A stretch of 7,071 nucleotides of DNA from a bacterium HR39 (lineage in GTDB: Bacteria > Pseudomonadota > Alphaproteobacteria > Geminicoccales > Geminicoccaceae): positions 1-7,071 of the forward strand of contig BEIP01000068.1 in the NCBI GenBank assembly GCA_002898955.1, read 5' to 3'. Below the pieces are notes generated by a model that saw only the letters and a list, made by a program, of their open reading frames with translations, did not search any database and was not told the DNA's origin. A program made the translations under genes and the position numbers. Shown in pieces: positions 1-6,189 of the stretch (the stretch's first letter is position 1; each line of letters opens with the position of its first letter).

Positions 1-593
1 GCCGTCCGGCGCGGCTGCACAAGGCGGGGCGCTACGGCATCGGCCGAAACATGCCGCGCCTCCTGCGCGATCTCGGCATCGTCCTGGATCTCAGCCCCAT
101 GCCAGGCTTCGACTACCGCCACGTCGGCGAGCCGGACTTCCGCCGCCTGCCGCCCGTGCCGGTGCTGGTGGCGGGCGAGGGTGCCATCGCCGCGCTGCCG
201 GCCACGGGCGGCTTCGTGGGGCCCTTCGCGCGGCTCGGTCCTCTCGTCCACGCCGCGCGCGCGCCCGACCTGCTGCGGGGCGCGTTCCAGCGCTGGTGGC
301 TGGCCCGCCGCATCCGCCTCTCGCCCGAAGGCCACGCCCTCGCCGAACTCGTCGCCCTCACCCGCACCCTGCTGCGGGCCGGCGTCACGGACTTCTCCCT
401 GACGCTGCACGGCCCCTCCCTGGCGCCGGGCTGGACTCCCTATGTGCGCGACGCGGCGGACCGCCGGCAGCTCCTCGCCGTGCTGGACGGCTATCTGGCC
501 TTCGCCCTCGGCGTGGCCGGTCTCGAGCCGGCGACGGTCTCCGGCTTCGCGGACCGGATCGCGCTCCCCGCAAGCGACGGACCGTCCGCATGA
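1..593 (+). CDS. WalW-type polysaccharide deacetylase, 3' part (cut by the left edge)
   Basis: The frame is open to the left edge (first whole codon at position 3) and ends with TGA at 591-593, leaving about 196 C-terminal residues. The ATG at 51 is internal: the codons before it read LHKAGRYGIGRN, which continues smoothly into MPRLLRDLGI. That stretch, followed by LDLSPMPGFDY and then GPDF-like GEPDF, resembles the metal-site half of WalW-like polysaccharide deacetylases (NodB/carbohydrate esterase 4-like fold). Further on, FSLTLHGPSLAPGWTPYVRD is the conserved late block of the same family, including its His. Such enzymes are thought to remove N-acetyl groups from envelope or exported polysaccharides. 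The N-terminal catalytic Asp and His motifs lie outside the window, so activity cannot be judged. The stop overlaps the start of the next gene (ATGA), so the two are probably co-transcribed and translationally coupled. Family call fairly sure; substrate unknown. Confidence 0.72.
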   Translation, partial: RPARLHKAGRYGIGRNMPRLLRDLGIVLDLSPMPGFDYRHVGEPDFRRLPPVPVLVAGEGAIAALPATGGFVGPFARLGPLVHAARAPDLLRGAFQRWWLARRIRLSPEGHALAELVALTRTLLRAGVTDFSLTLHGPSLAPGWTPYVRDAADRRQLLAVLDGYLAFALGVAGLEPATVSGFADRIALPASDGPSA

Positions 594-1705
594 GCGGGAT
601 CGCCGTCGATCTCCTGCCGCTGGAGGACCCGGAAGCGCTCGCCCCGCTCTGGCGCGGGCTGGAGCGGGAAGCCGCGGGCTCGGTCTTCACCGCCTGGTGC
701 TGGATCGGCCCGTGGCTGCGGATCTTCGCCGTGCGGCCGTGGCTGCTGCGCGCGCGGCTCGGCCGCGACGTCGCGGGCCTCGCGGTGCTGTGCCCGCGCA
801 CCCTGATCCGTGGCCGCCTCCTTCCGGTGCGGGCACTGTTCCTCCACGCCACCGGCGATCCTGCCCGCGACGCCATCACCATCGAGTACAACGACCTGCT
901 GGTCTACCGGGAAGACGCGGCGCGGATCCGCCGGGCGATGCTGGATTCGCTGTTCGATGCCCGCCGCCCGCGCTTTTCGGAGCTGTGGCTGCCGGGGGCC
1001 GCGGTCCACCCAGGCTCCGCGACCGTTCCGCCCGGCGGGAGGATCCGTCGCCTCTGGGCACAGCGTCCCTCGGCGCGGGTGGACCTCGCGGCCCTTCGTG
1101 GCGACTATCTCGACTCCCTCGCTCCGCGCGTGCGGCGCAACATCCGCCGCGCCATGCGGCTCTACGGCGAGTGGGGGGCACTCCGGCTGGAGGCGGCCCC
1201 GGACGTGGAAACGGCGCTCGCCTGGCTCGACCATCTGGCACGGCTGCACGTCGCCAAGTGGCGCGCACGCGGCCGTGACAGCGCCTTCGCCGAGCCGACC
1301 TTCCTGCGATTCCACCGCGAGCTGGTGGCCGGAGCCCACGGGGAGGGCGCGGCCGAACTGCTGCGGCTCGCAGCGGGCGGCGAGCCGGTGGGCTATCTGT
1401 ACCTGCTGCGCCGGCGGGGGCATGTCTTTTTCTATGCCGGCGGCTTCGTCTTCGAGCGCGACAACCGCCTCAAGCCGGGTCTGGTGATGCACGCCCTCGC
1501 CATCGAGCGCTGCCGGGAGCGGGGCGACCTCGTCTACGACTTCGGCGCCGGCCTCGAACCCTACAAGCTGGAACTCGGCGTGCCGGGTCCGGACATCGTC
1601 ACCGCCGTGGAAGCGCGGTCCACGCCTCTTCTGCGCCTCGAGCACCGTCTGCGTCAGCTGCGCGCGCGGGTGCGTTCGGCCGACGCGACGGGCGCCGGCG
1701 CCTGA
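590..1705 (+). CDS. BioF2/CelD-type GNAT family N-acyltransferase
   Basis: This 371-residue protein starts at ATG 590-592, inside the ATGA overlap with the deacetylase. No good Shine-Dalgarno precedes it, which fits translational coupling. It looks like a two-lobed GNAT protein of the BioF2-like/CelD group. The N-terminal lobe has an aromatic patch (TAWCWIGPWL, about 34-43), where the family usually reads 'pW...w'. The second lobe carries LAPRVRRNIRRAMRLY (177-192), matching the basic 'L..k.R.nlrr' motif, then KPGLVMHALAIERCRERG (295-312) and YDFGAGLEPYK (316-326), the family's 'DFG.G.e.yK' signature. Relatives sit in exopolysaccharide, cellulose and PEP-CTERM/exosortase loci and are presumed to transfer acyl or aminoacyl groups to amines; few have been tested. 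The neighbouring deacetylase could supply a free amine as acceptor, which is inference. No signal peptide or membrane segment is evident, so it is probably cytoplasmic. The last 52 bp overlap the convergent acyltransferase gene. Confidence 0.8.
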   Translation: MSGIAVDLLPLEDPEALAPLWRGLEREAAGSVFTAWCWIGPWLRIFAVRPWLLRARLGRDVAGLAVLCPRTLIRGRLLPVRALFLHATGDPARDAITIEYNDLLVYREDAARIRRAMLDSLFDARRPRFSELWLPGAAVHPGSATVPPGGRIRRLWAQRPSARVDLAALRGDYLDSLAPRVRRNIRRAMRLYGEWGALRLEAAPDVETALAWLDHLARLHVAKWRARGRDSAFAEPTFLRFHRELVAGAHGEGAAELLRLAAGGEPVGYLYLLRRRGHVFFYAGGFVFERDNRLKPGLVMHALAIERCRERGDLVYDFGAGLEPYKLELGVPGPDIVTAVEARSTPLLRLEHRLRQLRARVRSADATGAGA

Positions 1706-2457
1706 GCCGCGATCGCCTCCGGTTCGCCGCGTGCCTCCGCCACCAGGCGGCGCGTGGCCGTCTCGATGCGCTCTTCGAGGGTGCGCATGAAGGTGGCGCG
1801 ATCGAGTCCCGGCGGGATCGGCTCCAGGAACTCCACGACGATGCGGCCCGGGAACTTGAGCCAGCTCCGCCGGCCCCAGAAGACGCCGGAATTGAGCGCC
1901 GCCGGCACCACCGGCACGCCGAGGCTGCGGTAGAGCGCCGCCACGCCGGGCCTGTAGTCGGGCGGCGCGTCCGGAGGACGCCGCGTCCCTTCCGGGAAGA
2001 CCAGCACGTGGTCACCGCGCGCGATCGCCCGCTTCGCGCCCTCCACCAGCGAGCGGATGGCCCGCTGCGGGCTCTCGCGGTCGATGGGGATGTTGCCGGC
2101 CTTCAGGAGATACTGGCCGAACAGCGGGATGCGGGTGAGCTCGCGCTTGAGCCCCACCACCACCTTGGGGACGATCACGTGGAAGGCCAGCGTCTCCCAC
2201 GCCGACTGGTGCTTGCTGGCGACGATGCAGGGCGTGGCCGGCAGCCGTTCGCGCCCGCGCACCTCGTAGTCCAGGCCGACGATGGTGCGCAACAGCAGGT
2301 GGATGCCCCGCTCCCAGAAGCGGGCATAGGCGCGCACCTGCTCCTCGCGCAGAAACGGCAGGGCCGGAGCGCCGAGGACCGCGAGCGGCACGGTCCAGGC
2401 GTAGAAGGCGAGGTTGAACAGGCTCGCGCGCAGGAAGGTGGCGGGCGGGCTGCGCAT
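1654..2457 (-). CDS. PlsC-type lysophospholipid acyltransferase (1-acyl-sn-glycerol-3-phosphate acyltransferase family)
   Basis: The family adds a fatty acyl chain to a lysophospholipid or related alcohol at the inner membrane. From the ATG at 2457 the protein has 267 residues. An N-terminal membrane segment (about 13-36, LFNLAFYAWTVPLAVLG...) precedes the four family blocks: KHQSAWE (82-88, H83 with a Glu rather than Asp four residues on), GNIPIDR (121-127), FPEGTRR (154-160) and VPVVPAALN (181-189). Ala/Arg-rich residues 240-267 form a low-complexity tail. The HX4E form of the first motif is, from memory, common in alphaproteobacterial relatives, so I expect an active enzyme. The start is uncertain: ATGs at 2466 and 2472 and a GTG at 2517 (287 residues) are in frame and none has a clear ribosome site. 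ATG 2457 gives the N-terminus most like the family. The stop lies inside the 3' end of the convergent BioF2-type gene. It may serve general phospholipid synthesis or acylate a product of this locus. Confidence 0.88.
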   Translation of the reverse strand: MRSPPATFLRASLFNLAFYAWTVPLAVLGAPALPFLREEQVRAYARFWERGIHLLLRTIVGLDYEVRGRERLPATPCIVASKHQSAWETLAFHVIVPKVVVGLKRELTRIPLFGQYLLKAGNIPIDRESPQRAIRSLVEGAKRAIARGDHVLVFPEGTRRPPDAPPDYRPGVAALYRSLGVPVVPAALNSGVFWGRRSWLKFPGRIVVEFLEPIPPGLDRATFMRTLEERIETATRRLVAEARGEPEAIAAQAPAPVASAERTRARS

Positions 2458-2616
2458 CGCCGGCATCCGCATCCGTGGACCGACCGTGGCGGCCAGATAG
2501 GCCCGGAGCGGCCGCACGCAAAGGCGCCGGGCGTGCGACTATGCTTCCACCGGCCTTCCGCCGGCGGCGGCCCGGCGCTATCTGCAGCGGACGGACCGGC
2601 GGGGGCGGACTCTTCC
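2458..2616. promoter_or_regulatory. Divergent intergenic region, presumed promoters for PlsC-type and GMC genes
   Basis: This is the only stretch where both flanking genes start and point away from each other, so promoters for both should lie here. No convincing -35/-10 pair is visible on either strand. The best AT-containing island in otherwise nearly pure GC sequence is TATGCT at 2540-2545, with CATAGT on the opposite strand at 2538-2543. It sits in the loop of a 9-bp inverted repeat (2524-2532 / 2570-2578). If PlsC starts at GTG 2517, the region shrinks to about 100 bp. Confidence 0.4.
2524..2578. repeat. 9-bp perfect inverted repeat in the divergent region
   Basis: GCGCCGGGC (2524-2532) is the exact reverse complement of GCCCGGCGC (2570-2578), with 37 bp between. 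The pairing stops at both ends (2523/2579 and 2533/2569 do not match). The spacer contains a second small palindrome, CCGCCGGCGG (2558-2567). Arm centres are 46 bp apart, so this could be a pair of half-sites or a long-loop hairpin. It could also be chance in such GC-rich DNA. Confidence 0.4.
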
Positions 2617-4251
2617 TTGACCGTCGTCGACGCGCAGGAACTGGAATCCGGCAGCGTGCTGCGCGCGCCGGTGGTCGTCGTGGGTGCCGGGGCGGCCGGC
2701 ATCACCCTCGCCCGCGCCCTCGCCGCGCGCGGCATCGCCTCGCTGCTGCTCGAGGGCGGCGGAGCGCGGCCCGAGGAGGAGACCCAGCGGCTGCACGAGG
2801 TGATCTGCGCCGGCTATCCGCTGCGCCCCGGCCACGTCAACCGCGCGCGCGAATACGGCGGAAGCTGCAACATCTGGGCCGGGCGCTGCATGAAGCTGCA
2901 GCCCGCGGACTTCGCCCACCGGCCGTGGGTGGCGGATGTGGGCTGGCCCTTCGGGCCGGAGGAACTGGAGTCCTGGATCCCGGAGGCGGCGCGGCTGCTC
3001 GACCTTCCCGATCCCGCCCTTTTCGACGCACGGGGCCTGCCGCTCTCGGCCCACGAGCGGGCGTTGCTGGAAGCGGGGCCGTTCGTGCCCACCGTCTCGC
3101 TGTGGGCGCGGCGGCCGCGGCGCTTCGCCCGGGCCTTCGGGCGCGAGCTCGCCCGCTCGCCGCACGTGCGCGTGGTGCTGCACGCCAACGCCACCGAGCT
3201 CTTGACCGCTGCTGACGGGCGGGTGGAGGCGGTGGAGGCGCGCACGCTCTCCGGCCGGACGATCCGGGCTGAGGGCGAGGTCTTCGTGCTGGCCTGCGGC
3301 GGCATCGAGGTGCCGCGGCTGCTGCTGCTCTCCCGCCGGCACCATCCGCGCGGCCTCGGCAACGCCCACGATCTCGTGGGCCGCTTCTTCATGGACCATC
3401 CGCGCACCGCCTACGGACGGGTGCGGGTGCGGGCCGGCGTGGAACTGCCCTGCGCGCGCGCCTGGCCGCTCGCCCGCGGACGGGTGCAGCTCGGCTTCGC
3501 CCTGCCGCACGATGTGCAGGAGCGCGAGCGCCTGCTGAACCACTACGCCACGCTCGAGGAGGAGAGCTCGGGTTACGTGGCCGCGCACTACCAGCCGGCC
3601 GTGGCGCTCGGCAAGGTGCTGCTGCGGCGCGGACACGCCGGAAGCCGCCTCGATCTCGCGCGGGCGCTGAAGGCGACGCGCGTTTCCGACTTCGTCTACC
3701 TGCTGCCGCCCAAGGAGATCCTGCCCTTCCCGCTGTGGCGGGCGATCCGCGTCCTCAGGAGCCGGCTGGAATCGCGCCGGCGCGAGCGCCGCTACGTGGT
3801 GGTCTACTTCTGCGAACAGCCGCCCCTTGCCGAAAGCCGCGTCATGCTGGGCGAGGAGCGCGACGCGCTGGGGCTGCCGAAGGCGGTGCTCGACTGGCGC
3901 ATCCCCGATTCGGTGCACGAGGGCGTCTTCCGCCTGCAGGACCACCTCGCCGCCGCCTTCGCCCGCACCGGGCTCGGCGCGCTGGAGCCGGGGGAGGGGA
4001 TCCCGCGCTACACGGACGCCTCGCACCATCTGGGCACCGCCCGCATGGCCGCCACGCCGCGCCTCGGGGTGGTGGATCCGGACCTGCGGCTGTGGGAATC
4101 GCCCAATCTGTTTGTGGCCTCCAGCGCCGTCTTCCCCACCGGCGGCCACGCCAATCCCACCCTCACCATCCTGGCGCTGACCCTGCGCCTCGCCGATCAT
4201 CTGGCGAGACGGCTCACACACATCCCGGAAGTCGCGGCGGACGCGGCCTGA
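2617..4251 (+). CDS. GMC family FAD-dependent oxidoreductase
   Basis: GMC (glucose-methanol-choline) oxidoreductases oxidise alcohols or sugars using FAD. Residue numbers are from the TTG at 2617 (544 residues). The FAD dinucleotide motif is VVGAGAAG (21-28, GxGxxG), with the ribose-binding acid probably E46 in LLLEGGG. The GMC N-terminal FAD-contact block is YGGSCNIWAGR (80-90), and GWPFGPEELESW (109-120) matches this subgroup. FMDHP (258-262) follows. The C-terminal block has DASHHLGTARM (467-477), giving the catalytic His pair region H470/H471, then VFPTGGHANPT (505-515) with the conserved Asn N513. All key motifs are intact, so it should be active; the substrate is unknown. The TTG start is chosen because the next residues, TVVDAQEL, match the usual family N-terminus; a weak GGCGGA site (2604-2609) lies 7 nt upstream. 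GTG 2533 would add 28 low-complexity residues. There is no export signal, so it is probably cytoplasmic. Confidence 0.9.
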   Translation: MTVVDAQELESGSVLRAPVVVVGAGAAGITLARALAARGIASLLLEGGGARPEEETQRLHEVICAGYPLRPGHVNRAREYGGSCNIWAGRCMKLQPADFAHRPWVADVGWPFGPEELESWIPEAARLLDLPDPALFDARGLPLSAHERALLEAGPFVPTVSLWARRPRRFARAFGRELARSPHVRVVLHANATELLTAADGRVEAVEARTLSGRTIRAEGEVFVLACGGIEVPRLLLLSRRHHPRGLGNAHDLVGRFFMDHPRTAYGRVRVRAGVELPCARAWPLARGRVQLGFALPHDVQERERLLNHYATLEEESSGYVAAHYQPAVALGKVLLRRGHAGSRLDLARALKATRVSDFVYLLPPKEILPFPLWRAIRVLRSRLESRRRERRYVVVYFCEQPPLAESRVMLGEERDALGLPKAVLDWRIPDSVHEGVFRLQDHLAAAFARTGLGALEPGEGIPRYTDASHHLGTARMAATPRLGVVDPDLRLWESPNLFVASSAVFPTGGHANPTLTILALTLRLADHLARRLTHIPEVAADAA

Positions 4252-4257
4252 AGGGCT

Positions 4258-6180
4258 CTAGCAGGCGGCGGCGAGGGAGGATGGGGGTGCGGCCGGCCCG
4301 GGGGCGGGAAGGCCGAGGGCGGAGGCGGCCTCCGCCGGGCTCTCGCCGCGGATGTGGAGCCGCCCCCACAGTTCCAGCGCGAACAGCCCGAAGGCGCCGT
4401 GCGGGCGCGAATCGAGTTCGGCGAGGATGCACTCGATGCCGGTGCGGGTGAAGCCGAGCTCGGCGTGGACGAAGCCACCTTCGAAGGCCCGGCCGTCGGC
4501 GAGCGGGCGCAGATAGCCCGAAAGCGGCAGCGGGAAGCCCATCTTGGGGCGGAACACGTGGGCGCGGGGGAGCTCGCGCACGGCGATCTCCTTGAGGATC
4601 CGCTTGTCCGCCCGCCGGCCCACCTTGAAGGGCGGCGGCAGGCACAGGGCGAGGTGCACGAGGCGCTGGTCGAGGAAGGGTTCCCGGCACTCCACCGAGG
4701 CGCCCATGGTGGTGCGGTCCAGCCGGCGCAACAGCGGCGCGAGGAAGTCCGCGAGGTCCACGACGGTGCCCGCCATCACCGTCCGCGCGGCCACGTCGTC
4801 GACGAAGGCGAAGGCCTCCAGCGCCCGCGCTTCCAGTTCCGCCCGCAGCCCCGAGTCCACCGCCGCCACGGCGGCCGGCAGGGCGTCGCGGAAGCGGTGT
4901 GCCGTCACCGGCAGTCCCTCGCCGCCGAAGGCCAGCAGGGTGAGGGCGTCGCGCAGGCGCGGCGGCAGCCGGGCGTAGAGCGGCCGCAGGCGCGCGAGCA
5001 GACGCCGGCGGCGGTGGCTCCAGCGGTAGCCGCCGAAGAGTTCGTCGGCGCCCTCGCCCGAGAGCAGCACGATGACCCCCTCCTCGCGGGCGCGGCGTGC
5101 GATCTGATGGTAGGCGACGGAATTGGGGTGGGTGATGGGGAGGTCCTCGAGCCACGCCACCTCGGCGAGCCCGCTGCGGAAGACCTCGGGCGCGAGCCGG
5201 TGCACCACCAGCCGGATGCCGCAGCGCTCGGCGACGGTGCGGGCGTATGGCAGCTCGTCGTAGGCCGGACCGGCCGGCACCGAGACGTGGAAGGCGGCAA
5301 GGTCCCTCTGGTGGCGCGCGGCCATCAGCGTGACCAAGCTGGAATCGAGACCGCCCGAGAGCAGCACGCCCACCGGCACGTCCGACACCAGCCGCAGCCG
5401 CACCGACTCCTCGAAAAGTTCCGCCACGCGATCCGTGACGGCTGCGGCGGACAGGGCGGACAGTTCCCGGAAGGCCTCCGGCGAGACGTGGTCGAGCGGA
5501 TCGTACCAGCGGCGCACGGGGCGGATGCGGCCGTCCTCCACCTCCAGCAGGCAACCGGCCGGGAGCTGGCGGATGCCGGCGAACAGCGTGCGCTCGCCGA
5601 GCCCGTCGAGATTGCGGAACAGCCACCATTCGGCGAGGGCGCCGCGATCCGGCTCGCGGCGGGAGAGCTCCGGGAGGATCGCCTTGATCTCGGAGGCGAA
5701 GAGAAGACGCGGCCCCTCCACCGTCCAGTAGAGGGGCTTGACGCCGTAGCGGTCGCGGCCGAGCAGCAGCCGCCGGGCCTGCGCGTCGTAGAGGGCGAAG
5801 GCGAACATGCCGGTGAGGTTGCCGAGGGCCTCCTCGCCTTCGCGCAGGAGCAGCCGCAGCAGGACCTCCGTGTCGGTGCGCGAGCGGAAGACCTCGCCCG
5901 CGGCCTCCAGCCGGCGGCGGTGGGCGGCGAAGTCGTAGATCTCGCCGTTGTACGCGAGCATTGCCCGGCCGGTCCCGTCCTCCATGGGCATGTGGCCGGC
6001 CGGCGAGAGGTCGAGGATGGAAAGCCGCACCGCTCCCAGACAGGCCGGACCGATGGTGGCGGTGCCGCGATCGTCCGGCCCGCGGTGGGCGATGCGCGCG
6101 AGCATGCGGGTGACCGCCGTCTCCTCCGCCGCCCCCGCAGGGGCGCCGTCGAGCCGCAGGATGCCGGCGATGCCGCCCAT
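4258..6180 (-). CDS. Asparagine synthase (glutamine-hydrolysing)-like protein lacking the N-terminal Cys
   Basis: This 640-residue protein is built like AsnB: a glutaminase (class II amidotransferase) domain, about 1-200, then an ATP-pyrophosphatase synthetase domain. Glutaminase motifs seen are HRGPDDRG (32-39), RLSILDLS (52-59), YNGEIYD (77-83), the TDTEVLL block with D103, GMFAFALYD (124-132) and GRDRYGVKPLYW (141-152). The synthetase side has the PP-loop SGGLDSS (275-281), LSGEGADELFGGY (373-385) and TTMGASVECREPFLD (490-504). Family members amidate a carboxylate through an acyl-adenylate. The oddity is residue 2: the protein begins MGGIAG, where the family has MCGIAG, so the glutaminase nucleophile is missing. 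GAGGGG (6184-6189) lies just before this ATG and an in-frame stop lies only a few codons upstream, so the start is not in doubt. Relatives occur in EPS/exosortase loci. The gene follows the phosphodiesterase by 7 bp, suggesting one operon. The Ala/Pro-rich tail (about 617-640) is extra. Confidence 0.9.
   Translation of the reverse strand: MGGIAGILRLDGAPAGAAEETAVTRMLARIAHRGPDDRGTATIGPACLGAVRLSILDLSPAGHMPMEDGTGRAMLAYNGEIYDFAAHRRRLEAAGEVFRSRTDTEVLLRLLLREGEEALGNLTGMFAFALYDAQARRLLLGRDRYGVKPLYWTVEGPRLLFASEIKAILPELSRREPDRGALAEWWLFRNLDGLGERTLFAGIRQLPAGCLLEVEDGRIRPVRRWYDPLDHVSPEAFRELSALSAAAVTDRVAELFEESVRLRLVSDVPVGVLLSGGLDSSLVTLMAARHQRDLAAFHVSVPAGPAYDELPYARTVAERCGIRLVVHRLAPEVFRSGLAEVAWLEDLPITHPNSVAYHQIARRAREEGVIVLLSGEGADELFGGYRWSHRRRRLLARLRPLYARLPPRLRDALTLLAFGGEGLPVTAHRFRDALPAAVAAVDSGLRAELEARALEAFAFVDDVAARTVMAGTVVDLADFLAPLLRRLDRTTMGASVECREPFLDQRLVHLALCLPPPFKVGRRADKRILKEIAVRELPRAHVFRPKMGFPLPLSGYLRPLADGRAFEGGFVHAELGFTRTGIECILAELDSRPHGAFGLFALELWGRLHIRGESPAEAASALGLPAPGPAAPPSSLAAAC
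4318..4336. repeat. Strong GC palindrome near the convergent gene ends
   Basis: GGCGGAGGCGGCCTCCGCC is a perfect inverted repeat with 9-bp arms and one central base. As RNA it would form an 8-bp all-but-one G-C stem with a 3-nt loop on either strand. It lies 67 bp past the GMC stop and about 58 bp inside the 3' end of the asparagine synthase-like gene, encoding its Ala/Pro-rich tail. No U-run follows, so it is not a classic terminator. It could still pause polymerase or protect the 3' end of the GMC transcript. Confidence 0.4.
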
Positions 6181-6183
6181 GCG

Positions 6184-6189
6184 CCCCTC
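6184..6189 (-). promoter_or_regulatory. Ribosome binding site of the asparagine synthase-like gene
   Basis: Read on the minus strand, GAGGGG lies three bases before ATG 6180 (GAGG core with a 5-base spacer). It overlaps the TGA stop (6188-6190) of the upstream phosphodiesterase gene, which suggests coupled translation. This site fixes the start codon and therefore the Gly at residue 2. Confidence 0.65.

Noticed and set aside
51..53. ATG as the start of the deacetylase gene
   Set aside because: Conserved family residues (KAGRYGIG) are encoded directly upstream in the same frame, so this Met is internal and the gene is cut by the window edge.
491..1645. 384-codon minus-strand frame opposite the BioF2-type gene
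   Set aside because: Shadow frame: no motif is visible and its composition is biased.
2190..2210. HX4E instead of HX4D in the PlsC-type acyltransferase as a lost catalytic site
   Set aside because: KHQSAWE is, as far as I recall, a regular variant in this acyltransferase subfamily, and the other three motifs are intact.
2008..2616. Upstream extension of the GMC frame, which stays open back to 2008
   Set aside because: This part is antisense to the PlsC-type gene and its translation is Arg/Gly/His-rich with no family similarity. The family N-terminus begins at 2617.
2578..4221. 547-codon open frame on the minus strand opposite the GMC gene
   Set aside because: No domain is recognisable. It is the mirror of a gene with an intact FAD motif and a catalytic His/Asn pair.
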